Assembly (NCBI GenBank): GCA_035629935.1
Contig: DASQLQ010000034.1
Coordinates: 1 to 20,678, forward strand
Length of the DNA: 20,678 nucleotides
Origin: DASQLQ01 sp035629935
GTDB lineage: Bacteria; Actinomycetota; CADDZG01; WHSQ01
Direction: 5' to 3'
Shown here: one piece after another, positions 6,773 through 14,784 of the stretch
How positions within the stretch are numbered: position 1 is the first letter of the stretch
Layout: each line of letters begins with the position of its first letter
Made by a program: the position numbers and the translations under genes
The notes under the pieces: generated by a model
The model's database searches: none
What the model was told of the DNA's origin: nothing
The model's input: only the letters and a program-made list of their open reading frames with translations

Positions 6773-8427
6773 CACACCTCCATTATCACCGGGAGGATCA
6801 TCGGACGGCGCCTCGTCGTCTGCCAGACGAACTCCCCGAGTGCTTTGCGGCACGCCTTCTTGATCACCTGCCAATCGGTGACGTGATCCTGCTCGAGTAG
6901 GTCGAGTGCATCGGCGACGCGGTCTGCGGCCTCGTCGAGCAGATCGCGTGACTCCTGCTCGTGGACGAAACCACGACTGATCAGATCCGGACCCGCAAGG
7001 ATCTCGCCGGTCTGTGAATCGATCGTCACGACGCACATAACGATCCCGTCCTCGGAGAGCAAACGCCGGTCCCGCAACACGACCGGTCCCACATCACCAA
7101 CGCCGAGACCATCCACCAGGACCATGCCGGCCCGGACCCGGTCGCCACGCTTCACCCGGCCACCGGTGAGCTCCAGAACGTCACCGTCCTCGACGAGCGT
7201 GATCTTGTCCTCGGCCACACCGTGGGCGGCGGCGATCCGGGCATGCCGGGCCAAGTGCCGGTATTCACCATGCACGGGACAGAAGTTCCGAGGCCGAACG
7301 CGTCTGATCATCTCGGCCAACTCGTCCGAAGCAGCGTGTCCCGAGACATGGACGCCATCACCCTCGCCTTGGAAGACGTTGGCTCCCGCCTTGTAGAGCG
7401 AATTGACGACACGATGCACCGCCGACTCGTTGCCGGGGATCGGGCTGGCGGACAGGATCACGGTGTCGTCCCGCTCCACATGAAGCAGCTTGTGTTCGCC
7501 CGAAGCGATCAGCGACAGCGCCGAGAAGGGCTCCCCCTGCGACCCCGTACAAACGACGACGGTTCTTTCGGGCGGAAAGTCGTCGACCCTGTCGATATTG
7601 ATCAGGGTCTTCGACCCCACGCGCAACAGTCCGAGATCCTGTCCGACCTCGACGTTGGCGACCATGGAACGACCAACAACCGCAACACGCCGGTTCGCCG
7701 ACTCCGCCGCATCGCACACCTGTTGGATCCGATGCAGGTTGGATGCGAAGCAGGCCACAACGACGCGCCGTTTAGCCGTTGAGAAGATCTCCTTCAGAAC
7801 CGGTCCGATCAAAGCTTCCGAGGGAGTTCGTCCTTCTTCGAGTGCATTAGTCGAGTCGGACAGCAGGAGGTCGACGCCTTCGTTCCCGAGTTGTTCGAAC
7901 TCGTCGAGATCCGTCCGGCGTCCATCGATAGGTGTCTCGTCCAGCTTGAAGTCCCCGGTATAGAGAACCCGGCCTTGAGGAGTCCCGATAGCAACTGCGA
8001 TGGCGTCCGGGATCGAATGCGACACCGTCAGGAACCGGCACTTGAACGGACCGATGTCACGTTCCCCTGGAGCGTCGATGCCGATCATCTCGGCCTTGAC
8101 CCCGGATTCGTCGAGTCTCTTTCGAGCGAGGCCCAACGTCAGAGGCGTGCCGTAGACCGGCACGTCAACCTCCTTGATGAACCACGAAAGAGCGCCCACG
8201 TGATCCTCGTGCCCGTGGGTCAGGACGACGGCCTCGACCCGGTCACGTCGCTCGACGAGATAGGAGAAGTCCGGCAACACGAGGTCGACACCGAGCATCT
8301 CCTCGTTGGGGAACGACAGGCCCGCGTCGATCACGAGGATCCTCTTCTCGGACTCGACCGCGATCATGTTGCGGCCTATCTCACCTAGGCCCCCCAGGAA
8401 TATGACGCGAGTTGGTGGAGGCGTCAC
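6772..8427 (-). CDS. rnj: Ribonuclease J
   Basis: A 551-residue metallo-beta-lactamase/beta-CASP ribonuclease. RNase J combines 5'-3' exonuclease and endonuclease activity in mRNA decay and rRNA maturation. The zinc motif is H71-G-H73-E-D75-H76 (THGHEDH). Further ligands fit H137 (LTVSHSIPDA) and D159 (YTGDFKLDE). The beta-CASP region includes VVACFASNLHRIQQV and CTGSQGEP, and near residues 365-395 come the SGHAASDEL and PVHGEYRHL motifs. A C-terminal domain follows. Length matches other actinobacterial RNase J proteins. The GTG at 8427 overlaps the dapA stop as GTGA, so the two are translationally coupled. The dapB/dapA/rnj neighbourhood is common in actinobacteria. The two RNA-decay enzymes of this window, Pnp and RNase J, sit in the same minus-strand series. 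Confidence 0.95.
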   Translation of the reverse strand: MTPPPTRVIFLGGLGEIGRNMIAVESEKRILVIDAGLSFPNEEMLGVDLVLPDFSYLVERRDRVEAVVLTHGHEDHVGALSWFIKEVDVPVYGTPLTLGLARKRLDESGVKAEMIGIDAPGERDIGPFKCRFLTVSHSIPDAIAVAIGTPQGRVLYTGDFKLDETPIDGRRTDLDEFEQLGNEGVDLLLSDSTNALEEGRTPSEALIGPVLKEIFSTAKRRVVVACFASNLHRIQQVCDAAESANRRVAVVGRSMVANVEVGQDLGLLRVGSKTLINIDRVDDFPPERTVVVCTGSQGEPFSALSLIASGEHKLLHVERDDTVILSASPIPGNESAVHRVVNSLYKAGANVFQGEGDGVHVSGHAASDELAEMIRRVRPRNFCPVHGEYRHLARHARIAAAHGVAEDKITLVEDGDVLELTGGRVKRGDRVRAGMVLVDGLGVGDVGPVVLRDRRLLSEDGIVMCVVTIDSQTGEILAGPDLISRGFVHEQESRDLLDEAADRVADALDLLEQDHVTDWQVIKKACRKALGEFVWQTTRRRPMILPVIMEV

Positions 8428-9323
8428 ACCAAACCGGCGCGCTCGAGAGCGCCCCGGATCGTGGCTTTCTCCTCATCCGTTGCGTCGACGAGCGGCAGCC
8501 GTGGGGGTCCGACCGCGACCCCGATCATGTTCAGCGCAGCTTTGACCGGGATGGGGCTGGCGGTCAGCCCCATGATCGTGCTCATCAGGGGGAGCTGTTC
8601 GGTGAACACCTTTTGCGCTTCCTCGATCTTCCCGTCGGCAACGGCAGTGAAGACCTGCTTGATCTGGGGACCGATCAGGTGGGAACAGACCGAGATGATC
8701 GCGTCAACTCCCGCGGCGATGTGCGGTAGCAGCAGTACGTCGTCCCCCGAGATGAGCTCGAAATCGTGATGCCCGGCGTCATCGAGCTCGGCCCGCAGCA
8801 TGGCAGTCTCACCGGCGTCGCCCACCGCGTCCTTGTCCCCCACGATCCGTTCGTGCCCGGCCAGTTCGACCATCGTTTCGCGCTCGATCCGGCGGCCGGT
8901 GCGGCCGGGGATGTCATAGAGGATCAAGGGAACCGTGCTGGCATCGGCCACGGCCCTGAAGTGCGCGAGCAGCCCGTTCTGAGGTGGCTTCGAGTAATAG
9001 GGGGTGACCACCAAACAGGCACCCACGCCTCGCTCGCATGCCTCTTTGGTCAGAGTGATCGACTCGGCCGTGTTGTTGGTACCCGTGCCCGCGATCACGG
9101 TTGCTCGATCGCCCACACTGTCCACCACGGTCTCGAACAGTTGGAGTTTCTCTTCGTGGGACAGGGTGGGCGACTCGCCCGTCGTTCCGCACACGATCAA
9201 TCCCTCGGTCCCATGATCGATGAGGTGATCGACCAGCTTCCGGGTGGCGTCCAGATCGAGCGTGAAATCGGTCTTGAACGGCGTGACCATCGCGGTCATG
9301 ACCTCGCCGAACCTAGCTCCCAT
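8424..9323 (-). CDS. dapA: 4-hydroxy-tetrahydrodipicolinate synthase
   Basis: A 299-residue class I aldolase-type enzyme that condenses pyruvate with aspartate semialdehyde. This is the first committed step to diaminopimelate and lysine. The Schiff-base lysine is K164 in IVGDKDAVGD. The pyruvate-site GTTGE is at 46-50, the catalytic tyrosine pair at Y109-Y110 (TPYYSKPPQNGL) and the carboxylate-binding arginine at R141 (YDIPGRTG). The TIM-barrel continues through GVDAIISVCSHLIGP to a helical C-terminus, at the usual family length. The ATG at 9323 has a strong Shine-Dalgarno (GGGAGG, five bases upstream). The 3' end overlaps rnj by four bases. A lipoprotein gene separates dapA from dapB by 47 bases plus its own length. 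Confidence 0.96.
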   Translation of the reverse strand: MGARFGEVMTAMVTPFKTDFTLDLDATRKLVDHLIDHGTEGLIVCGTTGESPTLSHEEKLQLFETVVDSVGDRATVIAGTGTNNTAESITLTKEACERGVGACLVVTPYYSKPPQNGLLAHFRAVADASTVPLILYDIPGRTGRRIERETMVELAGHERIVGDKDAVGDAGETAMLRAELDDAGHHDFELISGDDVLLLPHIAAGVDAIISVCSHLIGPQIKQVFTAVADGKIEEAQKVFTEQLPLMSTIMGLTASPIPVKAALNMIGVAVGPPRLPLVDATDEEKATIRGALERAGLV

Positions 9324-9370
9324 GATTGCCTCCCGATCGGTGGTTTTCGCTACACGCTACCGCGCCGCGG

Positions 9371-9844
9371 TTAGAGGGCGATTGACAGCCTTATCCCCTT
9401 CGCACGCTGCGGAACGGACCCGTCGGATACGAGAACCGCGTTCCCTACATCGCCCGAAGCTTTGGGAAGGACCAGTTCGAAGGCGATCTCCATCGAGTCG
9501 CCTTCCGCGAGGCCCTCGAAGCGATAGATCACCCCGTCCGGCGACACTGCAACTGGATCGGGGGTCACTCCCGCCACAGCCTCTGCCCGTCCTCCGGTCC
9601 CTACATCGACGATGGGATCGGGAAGCTCGGGGTCTCCTATGCGCGAGAAAGCGACCACTACCGATTCCATCTCGGGGCCGGGATTCGAGACGGTCAGTGT
9701 GACCGTCACCGTCGATCCGGGCTCGGCGGTCGAGGGGAAGCTTGCAGTCACGTCGGGCTTGGTGATGGGAGGTGGCTCGTAGCAGGAGGTGCCTGCCAGG
9801 GCCACCGCGGCACAGAGCAAACAGAGCGCGAGGCGTGCGATCAC
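9371..9844 (-). CDS. Putative lipoprotein with a DUF11/CARDB-like beta domain
   Basis: A 157-residue exported protein. The N-terminus MIARLALCLLCAAVALAGTSC is a signal peptide ending in cysteine 21. The lipobox GTSC is non-canonical at -3 (Gly instead of Leu), so lipid attachment is likely but not certain. The mature protein is Pro/Val/Thr-rich. Its stretch FPSTAEPGSTVTVTLTVSNPGPEMESVVVAFS resembles DUF11/CARDB immunoglobulin-like beta-sandwich domains, often seen in cell-surface proteins. No catalytic motif is visible. The GTG at 9844 overlaps the dapB stop as GTGA, indicating coupled translation, and dapA starts 47 bases downstream. Its position between dapB and dapA suggests co-expression with wall-precursor synthesis, but no role can be assigned. 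Confidence 0.7.
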   Translation of the reverse strand: MIARLALCLLCAAVALAGTSCYEPPPITKPDVTASFPSTAEPGSTVTVTLTVSNPGPEMESVVVAFSRIGDPELPDPIVDVGTGGRAEAVAGVTPDPVAVSPDGVIYRFEGLAEGDSMEIAFELVLPKASGDVGNAVLVSDGSVPQRAKGIRLSIAL

Positions 9845-10578
9845 AGGTCGAGCAGGTTCTCCAAGCCAACCACCAACCCGTCTAGCGAACCCACCTTCTT
9901 GACGGCAAGCACGACGCCCGGCATGAAGGAAGAACGGTCGAGAGAGTCGTGTCGGATCGTCAACGTTTCGCCGAGGGTGCCGAAGATCACTTCTTGATGG
10001 GCCACCGACCCCGGCACGCGCACCGAGTGGATACGGACGCCATCTGACTCGCCACCCCTGCTACCGGCCAGAGACTCGCTGCCTTTAGCGAGCTGGGACC
10101 AGGACTTGCCTCTCGATTCGTTCATCAACGAGGCCGTTCGAAGTGCCGTTCCGGAAGGCGCATCGAGCTTGTTCTCGTGATGGCGCTCGATGATCTCGGC
10201 ATTGTCGAAGTACGGAGCCGCTTCGCTTGCGAAGCGCATCATCAGCACGGCCCCGATCGCGAAGTTGGGTGCGATGAACGCGTTGGCATCCCCGGCGGCC
10301 GCCCATCCCGCCACATCCTTTAGGTCGCCTTCTGAGATGCCGGTCGTACCGACGACGGCATGGATCCCGTTCTCGAGGCAGAACTTGATGTTGTCCTTGA
10401 CGGCATCGGGCGTGGTGAAATCCACAACCACCTCGGCATGGGACTCGACCAGTTGGTCGAGCGAGTCGTCCAGGTCGACGCGCGCGACGAGCTCGAGCTC
10501 GTTGTCGGAATCGACCGCGTCACAGACGGTTGCGCCCATCCGTCCTGCGGCCCCCAGAACGCCGACCTTCACGCCCAT
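9841..10578 (-). CDS. dapB: 4-hydroxy-tetrahydrodipicolinate reductase
   Basis: A 245-residue NAD(P)H-dependent reductase that acts directly after DapA in the diaminopimelate/lysine pathway. The dinucleotide-binding loop is GAAGRMG at residues 9-15 near the N-terminus. GTTG at 77-80 follows the nucleotide-binding fold. The catalytic/substrate signature is IIERHHENKLDAPSGTA, with H133, H134 and K137. Length is typical of actinobacterial DapB, which is shorter than that of E. coli. The ATG at 10578 lies 14 bases below the M16 peptidase stop with only a weak Shine-Dalgarno (GGATCG). Its own stop overlaps the lipoprotein start. Confidence 0.96.
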   Translation of the reverse strand: MGVKVGVLGAAGRMGATVCDAVDSDNELELVARVDLDDSLDQLVESHAEVVVDFTTPDAVKDNIKFCLENGIHAVVGTTGISEGDLKDVAGWAAAGDANAFIAPNFAIGAVLMMRFASEAAPYFDNAEIIERHHENKLDAPSGTALRTASLMNESRGKSWSQLAKGSESLAGSRGGESDGVRIHSVRVPGSVAHQEVIFGTLGETLTIRHDSLDRSSFMPGVVLAVKKVGSLDGLVVGLENLLDL

Positions 10579-10592
10579 AACTAACGATCCAC

Positions 10593-11852
10593 TCAGGCCG
10601 CGAAGCGGTCGAACGCGTTCTCGTCGAATGGGCCGACCACGGTCATCTGAAAGCTGTCGGGGCCGAGCACGGTGTCGGCGACGCGCCTGAGATCTTCCAT
10701 CTCCAAGCGCTCGAACTTCTCGATGAGCTCGTCGATCGACAAGATCTCGCCCGTTGTCAGCTGTTGACGGCCGAGGCGGTTCATCCGGCTGCCGGGATCC
10801 TCCGACGACAAGACGAGTGCGCCTTTGACGTGGCCTTTGGCCCGCGCTAGCTCGGCCTCGGTGATCCCCTCATCTAGGACCTTCTGAATCTCTGCGTGGA
10901 TGATGTCGATCACATCGTCCGCGTTCTGTGGCGTGGTGCCTGCATAAACCGCGAACGTTCCCGTGTCTGCGAACAGTGACCGGTACGAATAGACCGAGTA
11001 GGCGAGACCACGCTTCTCCCGGATCTCCTGGAACAGACGAGACGACATCCCGCCACCTAGAACGGTGTCGAGCACACCGAGTGCGTGTCTATCGGGATGG
11101 TTGCGAGCGAGCGCCTCTGTCCCGACGACGATGTGAGCCTGCTCGGTCGGTCGTTTATAGACGTTCACGCCGAGGCGCGGGTCGGGGCCCTTACCGTTGC
11201 GGTCGCCCTTGAGGCCCGGCGCGACCGAGGCAAAAAGACGATCGATGTCCTCGACCAGCGAATCATGTTGAACGTGACCCGCGGCAGCAACCACGAGGTT
11301 CTTGGGGCTGTACCGCTCTTTCCAGTAATCGACCACCTGGTCACGCGACACCGCGGCGATCGTTTCGTTGAAACCGAGCACCGGTCTGCCGAGTGGATGT
11401 CCATCCCAGAGGCAGCGATAGAACAGGTCGTGCACGAGCTCGTCCGGCGCGTCCTCGTGCATCGCGATCTCCTCGAGGATCACCTTGCGCTCGGACTCGA
11501 GCTCCGGCCCTGCGACAGACGAGGAGGTGATCATGTCCGACAACACTTCCAGCGCCATCGGCAGATCCGTGTCCAGGACGCGTGAGTAGTAGCAGGTGTA
11601 CTCCTTGCCCGTGAACGCGTTCACGTCACCGCCCACAGCATCGAATGCGTCGGCGATGTCCTTAGCCGACCGGGTGGGGGTCCCTTTGAACAGGAGGTGT
11701 TCGAGGAAGTGCGACGTTCCCGCCAGCACCTCCGGCTCGTCGCGTGAACCCACGTCGAACCAAAATCCGACCGAAACCGATCGAACCTCGGACATCTCCT
11801 CCGTGACAACGGTGGCCCCCGAGTCGAGGACCGTACGAGCGAACTTGGTCAT
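10593..11852 (-). CDS. M16 family zinc metallopeptidase (processing-peptidase-like)
   Basis: A 419-residue single-chain M16 peptidase resembling the mitochondrial processing peptidase beta subunit and Bacillus YmxG/MlpA. The inverted zinc motif is H48-F-L-E51-H52 in SHFLEHLLFKGT. The distal glutamate lies in ERKVILEEI (E127/E128), so the active site is complete. The C-terminal half carries the family's second M16 fold with GGGMSSRLFQEIREKRGLAYSVYSY. No signal peptide is seen, so it should be cytoplasmic. M16 genes directly after pnp are conserved in many Gram-positive genomes. Their substrates are mostly unknown, though an RNA-degradation or protein-quality role is often assumed. The ATG at 11852 overlaps the pnp stop by one base (TGATG), suggesting coupled translation. 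Confidence 0.92.
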   Translation of the reverse strand: MTKFARTVLDSGATVVTEEMSEVRSVSVGFWFDVGSRDEPEVLAGTSHFLEHLLFKGTPTRSAKDIADAFDAVGGDVNAFTGKEYTCYYSRVLDTDLPMALEVLSDMITSSSVAGPELESERKVILEEIAMHEDAPDELVHDLFYRCLWDGHPLGRPVLGFNETIAAVSRDQVVDYWKERYSPKNLVVAAAGHVQHDSLVEDIDRLFASVAPGLKGDRNGKGPDPRLGVNVYKRPTEQAHIVVGTEALARNHPDRHALGVLDTVLGGGMSSRLFQEIREKRGLAYSVYSYRSLFADTGTFAVYAGTTPQNADDVIDIIHAEIQKVLDEGITEAELARAKGHVKGALVLSSEDPGSRMNRLGRQQLTTGEILSIDELIEKFERLEMEDLRRVADTVLGPDSFQMTVVGPFDENAFDRFAA

Positions 11853-14215
11853 CAGTCGTCGAGTCGGGGTGCACGCTCGCGGCGGGGTCCGCCTCGGTCT
11901 CCGCCGGAACGTTCCCGGCGGGGCCCACCACGGCCTCCACGGTCGCCGCCGCGGTCACGACCTCCTCGGTCGCCACCTCCGCTGCGGCTCCCGCCGGCCT
12001 TGGCGGCTTCGCGTGCTTCCTCGATCGTCATGCCTTCGGCGACCTTGCGGTCGAGCCAGGCGACCGGCGTCAGCGAGATGCGTCCCTGACGGTCGAGATC
12101 GGTGACTTCGACCTCGATCTCGTCACCTTGGTTAACGGCATCCTCGACCCGCTCGATGCGGCCCTCTCCAAGCTTGGAGATGTGAACCAAGCCGTCTCGC
12201 CCCGGGGAGATGTTGACGAAAGCCCCGAACGTCGTCGTCTTCACGACGTTGCCATTGATGCGCTCGCCGATCTCGGGCATACGGGGATTGGCCGTTTCCT
12301 CGATCATGCGGGCTGCCTGCTCGGCAGACTCCTGATCGGTCGAGCCGATCCTGATCGTGCCGTCCTCGTCGATGTCAACCTCGACACCGGTAAGGGCAGT
12401 GATGTTGTTGATGTTCTTGCCTTTGGGGCCGATGACCTCGCCGATCTTGTCGACGGGGATCTTGATTGCGAGAACCTTGGGAGCGAACGTTCCCAGCTCC
12501 TCACGAGGCGAATCGATCGCCTTGTTCATCTCGCCGATGATGTGCAATCGAGCTTTCTTCGCCGCCATCAAGGCATCCCGCAACACGCTTGCCGGCACAC
12601 CGGAGATCTTGGTGTCCAGCTGCAACGCGGTTACGACTTCTTCGGTACCGGCGACCTTGAAGTCCATGTCGCCGAACGCGTCCTCGTCTCCGAGGATGTC
12701 GGTGAGTGGTACGAAGTTGTCGCCGTCGGCGATCAGGCCCATGGCCACACCGCCACAGTGCTTTCCGCCTCGTACGGGAACACCGGCATCCATCAATGCG
12801 AGTGACGATCCGCAGACACTCGCCATCGAAGTGGAACCGTTCGACGAGAGGATCTCGGACACCATGCGCAACGTGTAAGGGAACTCCTCCCGCGAGGGGA
12901 TGAGCGGCAGGATGGCTTTCTCGGCCAGTGCCCCGTGCCCGATCTCGCGGCGCTTCGGCCCCCGCATGAATCCGGCCTCACCGGTGGAGTACGGCGGGAA
13001 GTTGTAGTGATGCATGAACCGCTTGCTGTCCTCGGGAGAGAGGTCGTCGACCATCTGCTCCATCCGGGCCATGCCCAGGGTCAGGATCGAGATGGCCTGC
13101 GTCTCACCGCGAGTGAACAACCCCGTGCCGTGGACCCGGGGGATCACGCCGGTCTCGCACCAGATGGGACGCACTTCGTCGACCTTGCGGCCGTCGAGAC
13201 GAACACCCTCTTCGATGACCCTCTTACGAACGAGCTTCTTCGTAAGTGAGCGAACGGCGTTCTGGATGGGGATCGCGTTCTCCGGCTCATCCGCGGCCAG
13301 TTCGTTCACGACCTCGATCGCGATCTGCGACAACGCCTTGCGGCGATCCTGCTTCTCGATGATCGCGATCGCTTCTTTGATCTTGCTGGCGGCAGCTGCA
13401 CTCACGCGCTCGTAGAGCTCGTGCTCGTAGTCGACAACCAACGGATAGTCCGGGTCGTCGCCCTCGATCGTTCCCTTGGGCTTGCCGGCCATCTCTCGAA
13501 GCTCGTTCTGCATCGCTATGACTTCTGCGATGAATTGCTTCGAGTGCTCGATTCCCTCGGCCAGGAGCTCCTCGTCGGGGGCGTCGGCACCGGCATCGAT
13601 GAGCTCGAACAATCGCTCGGAGCCACCGGCCTCGATCATCATGATGTCGACCTCGCCGGCTTCGTTCTGACGCCCGGCCACAACGAGCTCGATCGTGGCT
13701 TCATCCTGCTCTTCATAGGTCGGCATCACGACCCAATCGCCGTTGATGTGCGACAGACGCACGCATCCAACAGGGCCCTCGAAGGGGATGTCGGAAACAG
13801 TCAGAGCGGCGGACGCCCCGTTCACTGCTAGGACGTCCATAGGGTTCTGCTGATCGACCGCCCAGGCGGTGACGACACAGTGGACCTCGTGTCGGAAACC
13901 GTCGGGGAACGACGGACGGAGCGGGCGGTCGATCAGGCGAGCGTTGAGGATCGCCTTCTCGGATGCCCGACCTTCACGACGGAAGAACCCGCCGGGGATC
14001 TTGCCCGCCGCGTACATACGCTCCTCGACGTCAATGGTCAGTGGGAAGAAATCCGCAGCGCCACGTGGTGGCGCGGATGCGGACGTGGCCAGAACTGTCG
14101 TCTCGCCGATGGAACCGACGACGGCTCCTGCTGCGAGGTTCGCAATCTTGCCGGTTTCGAACCTGACTACCTTGTCGCCGATCTTTCGCTCGACGGACTT
14201 GGCTTCTGGTGCCAT
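11852..14215 (-). CDS. pnp: Polyribonucleotide nucleotidyltransferase (PNPase)
   Basis: A 787-residue phosphorolytic 3'-5' exoribonuclease. Two RNase PH cores flank a helical linker: residues ~10-145 and ~335-560. The second holds the active site, with SSNGSTS (457-463, phosphate binding) and LTDILGDEDAFGDMDFK, whose D510 and D516 match the metal-binding aspartates. A KH domain (~582-640, VIGPKGKNINNI) and an S1 domain (~650-717, GAFVNISPGRDGLVHISKL) follow. The end is a 48-residue Gly/Arg/Asp tail (740-787, many RGG and GGDRGG units) that is disordered and could bind RNA. The ATG at 14215 has an excellent AGGAGGT Shine-Dalgarno (14228-14222). The 248-base structured spacer from rpsO is the expected place for RNase III/PNPase autoregulation. 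M16 follows with a one-base overlap. Confidence 0.97.
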   Translation of the reverse strand: MAPEAKSVERKIGDKVVRFETGKIANLAAGAVVGSIGETTVLATSASAPPRGAADFFPLTIDVEERMYAAGKIPGGFFRREGRASEKAILNARLIDRPLRPSFPDGFRHEVHCVVTAWAVDQQNPMDVLAVNGASAALTVSDIPFEGPVGCVRLSHINGDWVVMPTYEEQDEATIELVVAGRQNEAGEVDIMMIEAGGSERLFELIDAGADAPDEELLAEGIEHSKQFIAEVIAMQNELREMAGKPKGTIEGDDPDYPLVVDYEHELYERVSAAAASKIKEAIAIIEKQDRRKALSQIAIEVVNELAADEPENAIPIQNAVRSLTKKLVRKRVIEEGVRLDGRKVDEVRPIWCETGVIPRVHGTGLFTRGETQAISILTLGMARMEQMVDDLSPEDSKRFMHHYNFPPYSTGEAGFMRGPKRREIGHGALAEKAILPLIPSREEFPYTLRMVSEILSSNGSTSMASVCGSSLALMDAGVPVRGGKHCGGVAMGLIADGDNFVPLTDILGDEDAFGDMDFKVAGTEEVVTALQLDTKISGVPASVLRDALMAAKKARLHIIGEMNKAIDSPREELGTFAPKVLAIKIPVDKIGEVIGPKGKNINNITALTGVEVDIDEDGTIRIGSTDQESAEQAARMIEETANPRMPEIGERINGNVVKTTTFGAFVNISPGRDGLVHISKLGEGRIERVEDAVNQGDEIEVEVTDLDRQGRISLTPVAWLDRKVAEGMTIEEAREAAKAGGSRSGGGDRGGRDRGGDRGGRGGPRRERSGGDRGGPRRERAPRLDD

Positions 14216-14263
14216 ATAGATACCTCCTGTTACTAGTTCAGGAGGGCGCCGGATTGAGGCCGA

Positions 14264-14326
14264 TTGTCAGTTGTAAGACCACCGGGTGGGTGGGGAACCA
14301 CCGGTTGATGGGCTTGCAACTGATAA
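14264..14326. repeat. Long inverted repeat in the rpsO-pnp spacer (pnp-proximal)
   Basis: Arms at 14264-14277 and 14313-14326 are complementary over 14 positions (core CAGTTGTAAG / CTTGCAACTG), enclosing a 35-base G-rich loop. In plus-strand RNA the two imperfect positions are G-U pairs. In the minus-strand transcript, which contains the genes, they become C/A mismatches. It still forms a sizeable stem in the coding RNA and lies 49-111 bases before the pnp start, where an RNase III or PNPase control element would be expected. Confidence 0.55.
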
Positions 14327-14360
14327 CCGACCGCCGAATGCCCTCGACATTTGTTTCCTT

Positions 14361-14384
14361 CGCAGATCATCTAGACGATCTGCG
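14361..14384 (-). promoter_or_regulatory. Near-perfect palindromic hairpin in the rpsO-pnp spacer
   Basis: The minus strand reads an 8-base stem CGCAGATC / GATCTGCG, extended by a G-U pair around the six-base loop TCTAGA. On the plus strand the ninth pair is an A/C mismatch, so the fold is best in the rpsO-pnp transcript. No U-run follows. It is more likely an RNA-processing or stability element than an intrinsic terminator. Confidence 0.5.
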
Positions 14385-14436
14385 CTCGTGCCTGGTCTCC
14401 ATGGATCAGAGACATCGGCGTTCGTGCCTGGTCTCT
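14382..14436. repeat. 19-base direct repeats, 36 bases apart, in the rpsO-pnp spacer
   Basis: GCGCTCGTGCCTGGTCTCC (14382-14400) recurs as GCGTTCGTGCCTGGTCTCT (14418-14436), with 17 of 19 bases identical and a 14-base identical core. AGAGAC at 14408-14413, lying between them, can pair with GTCTCT of the second copy. Its inner five bases can pair with GTCTC of the first copy. This offers alternative small stems. Confidence 0.6.
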
Positions 14437-14463
14437 ATTTAGTTGGGCCGAGCCCCCTTCCCC

Positions 14464-14733
14464 TTAGCGGCGCAGACCGAGTTTCGAGATCAGCGCTCGG
14501 TAGCGCTCGACGTCTTCACGTCGCAGGTACTCGAGTAGACGACGCCGGCGTCCGACCATGCGGAGCAGACCTCGCCTGGAGTGATGGTCCTTGGGATGGG
14601 TCTTCAGATGTTCGGTGAGCTCGTTGATCCGGGTAGAGAGGATCGCAACCTGGACCTCGGGCGAACCCGTGTCGTCGGCCGCCCTGGCGTTGTCACCGAT
14701 GATCTTCTGCTTGTCTTGTTTGAGTAAAGCCAT
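14464..14733 (-). CDS. rpsO: 30S ribosomal protein S15
   Basis: An 89-residue S15 of standard length. The conserved core is present: DTGSPEVQVAILSTRINELTEHLKTHPKDHHSRRGLL, then MVGRRRRLLEYLRREDVERYRALISKLGLRR. S15 binds the central domain of 16S rRNA early in 30S assembly and often represses its own mRNA. The ATG at 14733 has only a modest AAGGA upstream (14753-14749), set in the loop of a perfect inverted repeat described separately. The order ribF - rpsO - pnp is widely conserved. The gene is probably co-transcribed with pnp through the structured spacer. Confidence 0.97.
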   Translation of the reverse strand: MALLKQDKQKIIGDNARAADDTGSPEVQVAILSTRINELTEHLKTHPKDHHSRRGLLRMVGRRRRLLEYLRREDVERYRALISKLGLRR

Positions 14734-14739
14734 GCGCGT

Positions 14740-14784
14740 TAAATCAAGTCCTTGGTAGTTGATTTACCGGGATAAATACCTACC
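14740..14784 (-). promoter_or_regulatory. Candidate bistable leader of rpsO
   Basis: In the minus-strand RNA, TAAATCAA (14766-14759) and TTGATTTA (14747-14740) form a perfect eight-pair stem. Its 11-base loop contains AAGGA, the only Shine-Dalgarno candidate, and the stem ends six bases before the ATG. A competing fold pairs GGTAG (14784-14780) with CTACC (14758-14754) and ATTTA (14777-14773) with TAAAT (14766-14762), leaving AAGGA outside the structure. The two folds share bases and exclude each other. S15 autoregulatory leaders are known in several phyla with unrelated folds, so S15 is the obvious candidate ligand, but this is inference. Confidence 0.45.

Noticed and set aside
14445..14455. 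GGGC-CGA-GCCC hairpin just after the rpsO stop as a terminator
   Set aside because: The stem is only four pairs and no U-run follows on the minus strand, so it cannot be supported as an intrinsic terminator.
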